A stretch of 64,000 nt of DNA from Tumebacillus amylolyticus (lineage in GTDB: Bacteria; Bacillota; Bacilli; Tumebacillales; Tumebacillaceae). Position numbers and translations under genes: made by a program. The stretch is taken from NCBI RefSeq assembly GCF_016722965.1, contig NZ_JAEQNB010000005.1, positions 310,001-374,000 on the forward strand. The letters are read 5' to 3'. The notes beneath the pieces are model-generated. The model worked only from the letters and a program-made list of their open reading frames with translations. It was not told where the DNA came from and searched no databases. Each line of letters opens with the position of its first letter. The stretch's first letter is position 1. Of the stretch, positions 1 through 6,893 are shown one piece after another.

Positions 1-968
1 TAGGAGGACTGACCGAGAAAGCGGTTTTCCAAGTATGTGGGGAGCATGTAGCGATGGATGACGTCATGCTCTTCGTCCGTGAAAAACTCATGAGCTTCGT
101 GCAAGTTCCAGATCAACGCTTGCAACGCCTTGGTTTGCGCGATGAACCCTTGCGGCGGGTTGATGATCGCGAGTCGTTGGCAGGCGATGAGGTCGAGGAC
201 GTGCGAGCCTGTCGGAAAGCCCTCCTCGTCACACTCTTCCGCCAACTTTTCCAAAGCGTGCAAGCGGTACAGCACGTCGATGCGGTGCAACTCCCATTCG
301 TCGCCGAATGATTTGTACGCCGCCAGTTTGTCTTCGTAGTAGCGCAAGTCGGAGAGCGCAACGAATTGTGCCTGCTCGATTCCCGATTGTTGCAGCAGGA
401 ACTTCGTGGTGCCGGCGTCCTCTTCGTGCCAATCCAAGGCGCTGAAATAGACTTCCTCTGTCCTATATCCCAGTTCGGCATAGCGGTTCATGAGCCGTTG
501 GAAGCCGTCGCGCAGGTGTTGCTTCATGCCTGTATTCGGGTCTTGCACCCCGAATTGCTCGCAGACGTGACCGTTGACGTGGAACGCTTCGACGATGGAA
601 GTCGGGGTGTCGCTGTTGAATTCCAGCATCTTGAGTCCGTCGGGCGTCGAAGCAAAGTCAAAGCGTCCGATCAGCGTGGGCACATCCTCTGACACGAGCA
701 CGCGGACGGCTCCAAGGGCCGCTTCCGGGATGCCCAGTTCAAGCAGCAGAGAATCCGGCGCTTGTTGGACGATCCTGACGACCTTGTGAAAAATGCGGCC
801 GAGTTTCTCCGTCGCATCGGAAAGTTCTCGACGTTGCTCCGGCGTGATCGTATGAATCGTGGCGAGTGCATACTCTTCCCCGTACATCCAGTCCCAGGTA
901 AAAACCCCCTCCTCACGCAGGGGGCCGTAGATGAGATCCCGTCGTGTTGCGTAGTTCACGTTGTCCAA
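1..968 (-). CDS. Glutathionylspermidine synthase-like ATP-grasp protein, C-terminus outside window
   Basis: Reading the minus strand leftwards from a TTG at 968 gives an unbroken frame to base 1. It carries the N-terminal features of the glutathionylspermidine synthase (GSP_synth, YgiC/YjfC) family: an early WDWMYGEEYA segment and the substrate-site-like stretch RFDFASTPDGLKMLEFNSDT. Family members are about 380-400 residues, so roughly 60-80 residues are missing. A GTG at 959 is an alternative start; GGGTGA just upstream suits the TTG. It is the last gene of a three-gene operon and lies 18 bases behind a lipoprotein gene, as in the enterobacterial ygiB-ygiC pair. Family function is known only for the bifunctional E. 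coli enzyme; the ligase substrate here is unknown. No long ORF in the supplied list covers it, so this frame was translated by hand. Confidence 0.8.
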   Translation of the reverse strand, partial: MDNVNYATRRDLIYGPLREEGVFTWDWMYGEEYALATIHTITPEQRRELSDATEKLGRIFHKVVRIVQQAPDSLLLELGIPEAALGAVRVLVSEDVPTLIGRFDFASTPDGLKMLEFNSDTPTSIVEAFHVNGHVCEQFGVQDPNTGMKQHLRDGFQRLMNRYAELGYRTEEVYFSALDWHEEDAGTTKFLLQQSGIEQAQFVALSDLRYYEDKLAAYKSFGDEWELHRIDVLYRLHALEKLAEECDEEGFPTGSHVLDLIACQRLAIINPPQGFIAQTKALQALIWNLHEAHEFFTDEEHDVIHRYMLPTYLENRFLGQSS

Positions 969-986
969 GTCATCACCCGCTTTTCG

Positions 987-1442
987 TTAGGAACTGCTCG
1001 ACCCGCTGGAACTGCCCACGCCAGACTTGCCGCTGGAAACGCCGCCCGTGGAAGAACCGCGACCGATGACGTTCCCCGTGCCGTTGGAGCTCGACGGCGG
1101 TGTGACCGAGGAGTTGCCCGGGGTGGAAGTGGATGTGCCCGGTTTGCCGGTGGTCGAAGAGCCGGTTTTGCCGGAGCTGCCATAGGACGAGCTTGGGTAG
1201 TGTCCTGCTCGGTAGTAGGTTTTGTGCCCGCCGATGTAGATGAAATTCGAGGAGCTGTGGATCGAAGACCCGTCATCGTCGCAGTAGCCGTCGTTGTTGT
1301 CATCTTGGCAGACGTCCTGCTGCGAGTAGGTCGGTTGGTTGTCGTCTGAGCACCCGGTGCTGACAGCCAACGCAGTTGCCGCGAACAAGCCGACGAGCAC
1401 GGCTGACTTGGTGATTCCTTTTTGTTTTTCGTTGCTCTCCAT
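987..1442 (-). CDS. Ser/Gly-rich lipoprotein (YgiB-like)
   Basis: This gives 151 residues from ATG 1442, chosen because GGGAGGA lies 8 bases upstream; a longer frame to 1529 overlaps the preceding gene. The N-terminus is basic, followed by a hydrophobic stretch and a lipobox-like VSTGC, so the protein is probably lipidated and anchored outside the membrane. Next come an acidic Asp-rich patch (CQDDNNDGYCDDD) and a long low-complexity Ser/Gly/Thr tail. Composition and position before a GSP-synthase-like gene match E. coli YgiB, although primary similarity is weak. Its ribosome site overlaps the stop of the upstream gene at 1448, indicating translational coupling. Confidence 0.7.
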   Translation of the reverse strand: MESNEKQKGITKSAVLVGLFAATALAVSTGCSDDNQPTYSQQDVCQDDNNDGYCDDDGSSIHSSSNFIYIGGHKTYYRAGHYPSSSYGSSGKTGSSTTGKPGTSTSTPGNSSVTPPSSSNGTGNVIGRGSSTGGVSSGKSGVGSSSGSSSS

Positions 1443-1447
1443 CCGCG

Positions 1448-1900
1448 TTATCCTCCCACCTGTTTTGATGTCGCGTACCAGACGTACACTTTGCGATCCT
1501 CGTCGATCTCCGCCGAGGTTTTTTCCCATTCTTTGCCGTAGAGGTACAGGAAGTTGCTTTGCATGTGCAGGAGCGCTTCCATGTCGTCTCGGAATTCATA
1601 CGTGTGAATCACGGGGTAATAGTCCGTGTCTTCCTTATATTCGCGAAGTTCGATGCGGATGGTTTTCCAATCCGGTTTTTGTGTGGGATCGACTATTTTT
1701 TCGTCTTCGGCCGGTTGTACGTAAATGACGTACACACCTGCGTCGATGGCGGTTGAGGTTTTTTCGTAGATCTTGCCTTCTTTGATAAAATAGTCGCACG
1801 CCATGCGAGTGGCGATTTCCGGTTTGCCGATGCGTTCGTAAAAGTACGCCACCGGGAAACTCTTGCTCTCGTCGAAGAGGCGGTATTCAAGTCGTGCCAT
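1448..1900 (-). CDS. Conserved hypothetical protein with an internal repeat
   Basis: This is a 150-residue cytoplasmic-looking protein with no signal or membrane segment. I do not recognise the family. Two parts resemble each other: residues 46-60 (EKTSTAIDAGVYVIY) and 126-142 (EKTSAEIDEDRKVYVWY), so the protein may be two copies of an alpha/beta unit. It is the first gene of the operon with the lipoprotein and the GSP-synthase-like enzyme, which suggests a joint role at the cell envelope. The start ATG at 1900 has a strong GGGGGGAT ribosome site. Confidence 0.75.
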   Translation of the reverse strand: MARLEYRLFDESKSFPVAYFYERIGKPEIATRMACDYFIKEGKIYEKTSTAIDAGVYVIYVQPAEDEKIVDPTQKPDWKTIRIELREYKEDTDYYPVIHTYEFRDDMEALLHMQSNFLYLYGKEWEKTSAEIDEDRKVYVWYATSKQVGG

Positions 1901-1917
1901 GTTTGAAATCCCCCCTT

Positions 1918-1934
1918 TTTTATCGCTGATAAAA
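1918..1934. promoter_or_regulatory. 17-bp perfect palindrome, candidate operator
   Basis: TTTTATC-GCT-GATAAAA is a perfect inverted repeat in the leader of the GSP-synthase-like operon. Further GATAAA/TTTATC motifs follow at about 1951-1957 and 1970-1976, giving four half-sites in about 60 bases. The arrangement suggests repressor binding, but the regulator is unknown. Confidence 0.45.
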
Positions 1935-1988
1935 GATATACGAAAAAAAGGCGATAAAGTTCCAGACTATTTTATCACAGAAAAGACA

Positions 1989-2024
1989 AAAAGCACTTCA
2001 CCAATGTTTTGGTGGAGTGCTTTT
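1989..2024 (-). terminator. Intrinsic terminator after the DUF3892 gene
   Basis: A stem of AAAAGCACT(T)CACC against GGTGGAGTGCTTTT is followed on the minus strand by TTTTTG, directly after the stop at 2027. It isolates the DUF3892 gene from the GSP-synthase-like operon downstream. Confidence 0.8.
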
Positions 2025-2026
2025 AC

Positions 2027-2248
2027 TTAGAAAGATGGGAGGTTGTCGAGGTTGTTTTCCTTGATGCCGTCCGGTTCGGAGCGGAGGATGTCGCGGCCCC
2101 AGCGGTGGAAGACGTCGACGTGGTCCAGTTCGCCGGATTTGGCGGCGGTGAGAGCTTGGTCGTAGTTGAGTTCACGACCGGATTCGGTTTTGATGGCGGT
2201 GATGTCGCCGTCGCCGTTTTTGCGGACGGCGATGATTTTTTCGCCCAT
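2027..2248 (-). CDS. DUF3892 domain-containing small protein
   Basis: A 73-residue protein matching the DUF3892 pattern: an initial beta strand IIAVRKNGDGDITAIK, a central region ELNYDQALTAAKSG, and the end VFHRWGRDILRSEPDG, where family members typically carry a repeated short-strand/turn motif. GGAGGGAG precedes ATG 2248. Function is unknown; homologues are common as single small genes in spore-formers. It lies 48 bases after the O-methyltransferase gene on the same strand and ends at a strong terminator. Confidence 0.75.
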   Translation of the reverse strand: MGEKIIAVRKNGDGDITAIKTESGRELNYDQALTAAKSGELDHVDVFHRWGRDILRSEPDGIKENNLDNLPSF

Positions 2249-2296
2249 GGGTCTCCCTCCTCGCAGGTTGTTGGAGGTAGTATGCCCAGGGATTGT

Positions 2297-2932
2297 CTAG
2301 TTGACGCGGGCGACGACGAGGCCGTCGCCGAACGGGAGGAGGAGGGAGTCGAGGCGCGGGTCTTGGGCCGCTTTTTCGTTGAAAGCGCGGATGGCGACGA
2401 CGTTTTCGCCCTGTTCGGCGTCGTTTAGGATGCGATCGCCTTGGAGGACGTTGTCGGCGGTGATGACGGCGCCGGGGTTTGCGAGTTTGATGGCCCAGTC
2501 GAGGTAGTTGGAGTAATTGACTTTGTCGGCGTCGATGAAGAAGAGGTCGAAGCGTTGGCCTTCCTCGTGCAGTTGTTGGAGAGAGGTCAGTGCTTCGCCG
2601 GTGCGGTATTGGACTTTGTCGCCGAGGCCGGCTTTTTTCAAGTTCTCGTGGGCGAAGTCGGCGTACTCGGGGAGGAGTTCCAGCGAAACGAGTTCACCGT
2701 CTTGGGGCAGGGCGCGCGCCAGCACGATGCCGGAGTAGCCACCGAGGGCACCGATTTCGAGGACGCGCTTGGCACCGGTCATTTTCACGAGGAGTTCGAG
2801 GAGCTTGCCCACTTCGGAGGCTACCGAGATCGACGGCATGCCTGCTTCGGTGATGGAGGTACGGACAGCTTGGAGTGTTTCGTCTTCGCGCACGAAGACC
2901 GCACGAACGTATTGTTCACGAGTGAGATTCAT
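2297..2932 (-). CDS. Class I SAM-dependent O-methyltransferase
   Basis: A 211-residue protein of the O-methyltransferase family 3 (YrrM/CCoAOMT-like). The SAM-binding motif VLEIGALGGYSGIVLA lies near residues 58-73, followed by the acidic loop SLELLPEYADFA and the metal-site-like FFIDADKVNYSNYLDWA. The start ATG 2932 has GAAGGGAG upstream. An in-frame extension to 3055 runs into a repeat array and was rejected. The enzyme probably methylates a catechol-like hydroxyl in a divalent-metal-dependent reaction; its substrate cannot be read from the sequence. Confidence 0.85.
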   Translation of the reverse strand: MNLTREQYVRAVFVREDETLQAVRTSITEAGMPSISVASEVGKLLELLVKMTGAKRVLEIGALGGYSGIVLARALPQDGELVSLELLPEYADFAHENLKKAGLGDKVQYRTGEALTSLQQLHEEGQRFDLFFIDADKVNYSNYLDWAIKLANPGAVITADNVLQGDRILNDAEQGENVVAIRAFNEKAAQDPRLDSLLLPFGDGLVVARVN

Positions 2933-2967
2933 TGAAAAAAACTCCCTTCGGGTCGTTAATAAATTGG

Positions 2968-3131
2968 CTTGCGAAGCAAGTGTTAGCTTCAATCTTGCGA
3001 AGCAAGTGATAGTTTCAAGCTTGCGAGCAAGTGGTGTTTCAATCTTGCGAAGCAAGTGTTAGCTTCAATCTTGCGAAGCAAGTGATAGTTTCAAGCTTGC
3101 GAGCAAGTGGTGTTTCAATCTTGCGAAGCAA
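2968..3131. repeat. Exact 76-bp tandem duplication made of palindromic 24-26-bp units
   Basis: Bases 2968-3043 and 3044-3119 are identical. Each 76-bp copy consists of three units (26, 26 and 24 bp), each beginning with the inverted repeat CTTGC-GAA/GA-GCAAG; a seventh unit starts at 3120 and breaks off after 12 bases. The array sits between ogt and the O-methyltransferase gene on their shared strand, so a transcript would carry about seven small hairpins in a row. Confidence 0.9.
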
Positions 3132-3154
3132 TTTTTTGCTCCTTGGCTTGCTTG

Positions 3155-3688
3155 CTATTGCGGAGCGAAGAGGCCTGTTTGGGTGTGTTGGGCTTCGAAG
3201 TGGAGCATTTTTTGTTTGGAGTCGATGCCTCCTGCTGCGGAGAAGCCTGTCATGGCTCCTGATTTGCCGAGAACGCGGTGGCAGGGAATGATCAGGGAGA
3301 CCGGGTTCTTGCCACACGCCCCGCCTACTGCTCGCACCGCTTTCGGGTTGCCGATGGCGGTGGCAATCTCCAGATACGATCTCGTCTCGCCATACGGAAT
3401 GTCATACAGCGCTCTCCACACCGCGATCTGGAAGTCTGTCCCCCGCAAGTCGAACTCCACGTCAAACGTATGGCGCTCGCCCGTGAAGTATTCACGCAGC
3501 TGTTGCATCTCGTACGCCATCCGCTCCGGATCGTGCACCAACACCGCTCCCGGGACTTTTTCCCGAACACGGTCGAGGAACAACTGCTCGTCCTCCCCCG
3601 CCAACGTCATCACGACCAGCCCTTTGTCGGTCTTGCCCAAGTAGTAGATGCTGCCCTCGTTGTCTACGCAATCCCAATAGACGTTCAT
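3155..3688 (-). CDS. ogt: Methylated-DNA--protein-cysteine S-methyltransferase
   Basis: This 177-residue suicide enzyme removes O6-alkyl groups from guanine in DNA. The active-site PCHRV is present (LIIPCHRVLG), preceded by the helix-turn-helix region RSYLEIATAIGNPKAVRAVGGA that presents the flipped base. The residues before the active site read GGACGKNP, where many family members have ..ANGKNP; the extra Cys near the Asn position is unusual. A poorly conserved N-terminal domain fills residues 1-80. The start ATG 3688 has GAGAGGGATG upstream. It is probably co-transcribed with the O-methyltransferase through the repeat array. Confidence 0.92.
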   Translation of the reverse strand: MNVYWDCVDNEGSIYYLGKTDKGLVVMTLAGEDEQLFLDRVREKVPGAVLVHDPERMAYEMQQLREYFTGERHTFDVEFDLRGTDFQIAVWRALYDIPYGETRSYLEIATAIGNPKAVRAVGGACGKNPVSLIIPCHRVLGKSGAMTGFSAAGGIDSKQKMLHFEAQHTQTGLFAPQ

Positions 3689-3736
3689 GTGTCATCCCTC
3701 TCTCTGCTTCTCCTCTCCCTCTTCGCTTCACAGGGA

Positions 3737-3775
3737 AAAGATCCCTTCCTCCTGAGGAGAAAGGGATCTTTTTTT
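3737..3775 (-). terminator. Intrinsic terminator after the small 46-residue gene
   Basis: AAAAGATCCCTT pairs with AAGGGATCTTTT, with an inner TCCTC/GAGGA stem. It stands between the stop at 3786 and the ogt start. Confidence 0.8.
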
Positions 3776-3785
3776 CAAGGGCACG

Positions 3786-3926
3786 CTATTTGCGGTTTTT
3801 TGCAGCGGTGGTGCGCGTTTGTTCCAGGTGTGCTTCGCCTAACTCAAGTTGTTCTTGCTTGGTCAACCGACCTGCTCGAGACTTCTCGTTAAGCCAATCC
3901 AGACGCTTGCGTTCACTTCTGGTCAT
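3786..3926 (-). CDS. Small DUF896/YnzC-like protein
   Basis: A 46-residue frame that is too short for the long-ORF list. ATG 3926 is preceded by AGGGGTG at 8 bases. The protein is highly charged (MTRSERKRLDWLNEKSRAGR at its start) and predicted to be helical. The pattern of a basic helix, a GRLTKQEQ turn and a second helix GEAHLEQTRT resembles the two-helix DUF896 (YnzC) proteins of Bacillus, although it is shorter. DUF896 members have no firmly established role. It could alternatively be an unrelated charged small protein. Confidence 0.6.
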   Translation of the reverse strand: MTRSERKRLDWLNEKSRAGRLTKQEQLELGEAHLEQTRTTAAKNRK

Positions 3927-3994
3927 GGTTTGAACACCCCTGGTTCTAGTTTGCACCGTAACGCCTCCCTTAGCCCTGTCGGCTTTTTCCTCAC

Positions 3995-4009
3995 ATGGTA
4001 CAGTACCAT
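3995..4009. promoter_or_regulatory. 15-bp palindrome upstream of the small DUF896-like gene
   Basis: ATGGTA-CAG-TACCAT is a perfect inverted repeat about 70 bases upstream of ATG 3926 and 31 bases beyond the stop of the CcdC-like gene. It is a candidate operator or promoter element; no regulator can be named. Confidence 0.35.
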
Positions 4010-4039
4010 ATTATGTGGAAGGACGATCCGTATGTCCGC

Positions 4040-4522
4040 TTAGTTGTTCATCCACGCCAACGCTTGTTTCGGGTAGCGCATGGAAACCATGATGATGCGG
4101 CCGAGCATGAGACCTGCGATGGAGAACAGGAACGGAACCATGAAGTTGTCGCCCGAGAACAGATCCGGCGTTGCAATCAGAGCGGACATGCCGTACTTGA
4201 GACCGAAGCGGATCGGAATCGACGCGAGCCAGAGACCGACAGATGCGAGGGAACCTGCGATGAACCACGTACCGTTTTGTTCAAAGACACGCACGAACTT
4301 GCCTTGAACCATCCCGACTGCGACGCCGAGCACCGTGCCGGTGAAGAGCACGATCCAGTCACCGACCGCGATGCCGCCGATGCTGGCTGCGGTGTACATC
4401 CCGAAGAGCAACACGAGCAGCGGGAGGAAAAATTGACGAGAGCTGAGTTGGCGGGAACGCAGTTGCGCCCGGATGACGACGAGGAAAATCAGAAGACCGA
4501 TGACGACAGTTTTCATATCCAT
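4040..4522 (-). CDS. CcdC/DUF1453-family membrane protein
   Basis: A 160-residue integral membrane protein with about five predicted transmembrane segments. It starts with MDMKTVVIGLLIFLVVIRAQ and has a characteristic R-rich loop (RAQLRSRQLSSRQ) after the first helix. Length and layout match the CcdC/DUF1453 family, encoded near cytochrome-c maturation genes in B. subtilis, but no such genes lie nearby here. GGGGTG precedes ATG 4522. The role is unknown; a membrane or thiol-redox link would be inference only. Confidence 0.6.
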   Translation of the reverse strand: MDMKTVVIGLLIFLVVIRAQLRSRQLSSRQFFLPLLVLLFGMYTAASIGGIAVGDWIVLFTGTVLGVAVGMVQGKFVRVFEQNGTWFIAGSLASVGLWLASIPIRFGLKYGMSALIATPDLFSGDNFMVPFLFSIAGLMLGRIIMVSMRYPKQALAWMNN

Positions 4523-4630
4523 TTGGTAACACCCCTTGGTAGTTGTTGGTGAGTTTTGGTTGATCTCTATGGCTTAATCATACGAGATAACGGAATTGGC
4601 TGAATCTACCGCAGGGTTGATTTGTTGACA

Positions 4631-4665
4631 AAAAAAGCCCTCTATCCAGAGATAGAGAGGGCTTC
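4631..4665 (-). terminator. Intrinsic terminator after the LuxR-type response regulator
   Basis: AAGCCCTCTATC pairs with GATAGAGAGGGCTT; on the minus strand the stem is followed by TTTTTTTG. It lies just after the stop at 4684. Confidence 0.8.
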
Positions 4666-4683
4666 TTTTCTACATCCGGAGGT

Positions 4684-5352
4684 TTACTCCACGATGCCGT
4701 TTCGCAACGCATGTACAACCGCTTGTGTACGGTCTTCCACGCCGAACTTCTGGAGGATGCGGTGGACGTGGGTTTTCACGGTGCCTTCGGAGATGGAGAG
4801 CTTCTGCGCGATCACGTCGTTGCGCAGACCATACGCCATCTGTTGGAGCACGTCGTGTTCGCGTTCGGTCAAGGATTCGAGCGGCTGAAAATCGGACGTG
4901 GCTTGCGGGGAGGCAGTGGGGAGTTGCGATGCCAGTACCTGCCCGAGCGCTTGGGCGGCCGTGGCGGTGCGGTAGATCGCTTCTCCGCGCATGGCGGCTC
5001 GGATGACGTCGAGCATCTCTTGGGCATCGGAGTCCTTCAAGAGATAGCCGACCGCTCCGGCCCGAATGCCTTCAAACACGTACTCGTGGACGTCAAACGT
5101 CGTGAGGATGACCACTTTGGTTTGCGGAAGTTGGGCGATGATCTCGCGAGTGGCTTCGATGCCCGTTTTGATCGGCATCTGCACGTCCATCAACACGACG
5201 TCCGGGAGTTGTTGCAGCACCACTTGGACCGCTTCTTCCCCGTTCTCCGCTTCTCCGACGACCTGCATGTCCGGCTGAACGTTGATGACGAAGCCGAAGC
5301 CTTGGCGGATCATTTTTTGGTCGTCGACGAGCACGACTTTGATTTTTTCCAT
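4684..5352 (-). CDS. NarL/LuxR-family two-component response regulator
   Basis: A 222-residue transcriptional regulator. Its receiver domain (about residues 5-120) has the acidic pair VDD, the phospho-acceptor Asp in VLMDVQMP, T in ILTTFD and K in LLKDSD. A LuxR-type HTH follows ([25 protein letters not shown], then [16 protein letters not shown]). ATG 5352 is preferred because GGGAG lies 11 bases upstream and the kinase stop is one base away; a GTG at 5364 is possible. It pairs with the kinase gene just upstream. Targets are unknown; the family often controls envelope-stress or degradative genes. Confidence 0.93.
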   Translation of the reverse strand: MEKIKVVLVDDQKMIRQGFGFVINVQPDMQVVGEAENGEEAVQVVLQQLPDVVLMDVQMPIKTGIEATREIIAQLPQTKVVILTTFDVHEYVFEGIRAGAVGYLLKDSDAQEMLDVIRAAMRGEAIYRTATAAQALGQVLASQLPTASPQATSDFQPLESLTEREHDVLQQMAYGLRNDVIAQKLSISEGTVKTHVHRILQKFGVEDRTQAVVHALRNGIVE

Positions 5353-5353
5353 G

Positions 5354-6544
5354 TCAGTGGTCACTCCCTTGCTCTGGTGGAAGAGGAACTGTACAGCAAA
5401 CTTCGAGACCGTGCGGTTCCACGGGGGTGAATGTCAGCGTACCGCCCGCCGCTTGGATGCGCTCTTGCATCCCGTTCATCCCGAATCCGGGGAGAATCGG
5501 TGTGCCCGGTTGCAAAGTTCCGTCATCGCGTATGATCATTTGGATGCGCGAGGCTTCCGTTTTTTCTGTAAATTCTACTGTGAGGCTCGTGGCGTTGGCG
5601 TGGCGAACGGCGTTGGTCACCGCTTCTTGCAAAACGCGGTAGAGCACGACGGTCGTCTCGGTGGACAAGTCCAACTCCTCCACCGCTTGAAAGGTACAGG
5701 CCAGATGCGTGTGCGCTTCCACTTGCTTGACAAAAGCGCGCAGAGACGTGATGCCGACGACCGTTTTGTCATCGGCGAGAGCGTGGACGGACGTGCGAAT
5801 CTCGCCAAGCGAGGTGCGGGCGACTTGGAGCATGTTCCCGACCATTTCCTTGACTTCCGGTTTGCCGTCCACCGTGAGATATTGCAGGGCTTGCAACTGC
5901 ACGATCAGCGACGTCAAGCTGTGCCCGAGTGAATCGTGAATGTCGCGGGCGATGCGGGTGCGTTCCTCCAAGACGGCGTGCTGCATCGATTTGACGGTCG
6001 CTTCTTGGAGTTCTGCATGTGTTTTTTGCAATTCTTCCAAATGTTTTTGCGACACGAGATGAGCTTCGTTGCGCAGACGATACCCTCGCAAGCCGATGAA
6101 GACAGACATCAGGCCGACGAGCAAGCCCAAGCGGTCCTGCAACGTGGCACCGAATCGAAATTGCAACGCCATCACCTGCAAGCCGATGACGGATGAGAGC
6201 ACGATGGCAAATGTCCCCGGCACTCGAATGGCAAAAAATCCGATCAAAAACAGGAACAGCATGACGCTCCACCAACCGGCGTGAAACACGAACACATTCA
6301 AATCGGTGGCGATCGAGACGACCAGCGTCACGCCCCAGAGATCGCGCTCCGTCTTCCATTTGCCGGCAAACCAAAACACCGCGCAATACAACGCGATCAG
6401 CACGGCGCTCATGATCTGCTGCCCGATCGTTCCCGCCACGACATCCCGATATGCAAAAAACGCCATCCCCAGCGCCACCAGCGTTCGTCCGGTCAACAGG
6501 CGGTCGGTGACGGCATCCAGCGTAAGCAAGGCACGTTTTAACAA
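5354..6544 (-). CDS. Sensor histidine kinase (HisKA_3 type)
   Basis: About 396 residues. The first 160 contain five to six hydrophobic segments with little extracellular sequence. A coiled-coil linker and the HisKA_3 box with the phospho-His (ERTRIARDIHDSLGHSL) follow, then an HATPase domain with the N box (LYRVLQEAVTNAVRHANA), a G1-like DDG and a G2-like GFGMNGMQER. The frame remains open upstream to 6847. I chose TTG 6544 because GGAAAGG lies 11 bases before it; GTG 6553 is possible. A membrane-embedded sensor without a periplasmic domain suggests sensing of the membrane or of an accessory protein. It is co-transcribed with the regulator. Confidence 0.88.
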   Translation of the reverse strand: MLKRALLTLDAVTDRLLTGRTLVALGMAFFAYRDVVAGTIGQQIMSAVLIALYCAVFWFAGKWKTERDLWGVTLVVSIATDLNVFVFHAGWWSVMLFLFLIGFFAIRVPGTFAIVLSSVIGLQVMALQFRFGATLQDRLGLLVGLMSVFIGLRGYRLRNEAHLVSQKHLEELQKTHAELQEATVKSMQHAVLEERTRIARDIHDSLGHSLTSLIVQLQALQYLTVDGKPEVKEMVGNMLQVARTSLGEIRTSVHALADDKTVVGITSLRAFVKQVEAHTHLACTFQAVEELDLSTETTVVLYRVLQEAVTNAVRHANATSLTVEFTEKTEASRIQMIIRDDGTLQPGTPILPGFGMNGMQERIQAAGGTLTFTPVEPHGLEVCCTVPLPPEQGSDH

Positions 6545-6616
6545 AAAAGGCACGACCTTTCCAACATAGTCCTCCCCATTATAACGCATCCTAGAAAACG
6601 AGGGGGGTGGCTTTTC

Positions 6617-6841
6617 ATGTCTATCGCAAACATCATGATCCGCAAAGCCGCAGCAGACGAGGTTCGCAAGGTCTCGACGGCGCTGAACGCACTGTCCGGC
6701 GTGGAGCGCGCGGTTGTCGATTTGAGCACCAACCGCATTTCTGTGGAGTTCGAAGACGACGTGGTGAACTTGAACCAACTGCGCAAGACGGTTCAAGCGC
6801 AAGGGATCGACGTGTTGTCGGAGTGGAAGGAACCCTTCTAG
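6617..6841 (+). CDS. Heavy-metal-associated-like (HMA) small protein lacking the metal-binding cysteines
   Basis: A 74-residue protein with the beta-alpha-beta-beta-alpha-beta rhythm of the HMA fold: IMIRKAAADEVRKVSTALNAL, GVERAVVDLSTNRISVEFE, LNQLRKTVQAQGIDVLS. The GMxCxxC metal loop is absent, so copper binding by the usual site is not expected. GAGGGGGGTGG lies just ahead of ATG 6617. It is divergent from the sensor kinase and ends at a strong bidirectional terminator. A scaffold or sensing role is possible, but function is unknown. Confidence 0.7.
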   Translation: MSIANIMIRKAAADEVRKVSTALNALSGVERAVVDLSTNRISVEFEDDVVNLNQLRKTVQAQGIDVLSEWKEPF

Positions 6842-6844
6842 GTA

Positions 6845-6887
6845 CAAAAAAATACCCCGCGGCCTTCAACCGCCGGGGTATTTTTTT
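6845..6887. terminator. Bidirectional terminator between the HMA-like and UbiD genes
   Basis: AAAAAAATACCCCG... pairs with ...CGGGGTATTTTTTT. U-runs occur on both strands, between convergent stops at 6841 and 6894. Confidence 0.85.
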
Positions 6888-6893
6888 GTGCGT

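Noticed and set aside
1339-1728. 129-codon plus-strand frame
   Set aside because: It is antisense to two genes of a coherent minus-strand operon, without a ribosome site.
2933-3055. N-terminal extension of the O-methyltransferase
   Set aside because: It would be encoded by the repeat array, and a good ribosome site lies before ATG 2932.
2968-3131. Possible CRISPR array
   Set aside because: The units are contiguous 24-26-bp repeats with no unique spacers; the whole block is duplicated exactly and no cas genes are present.
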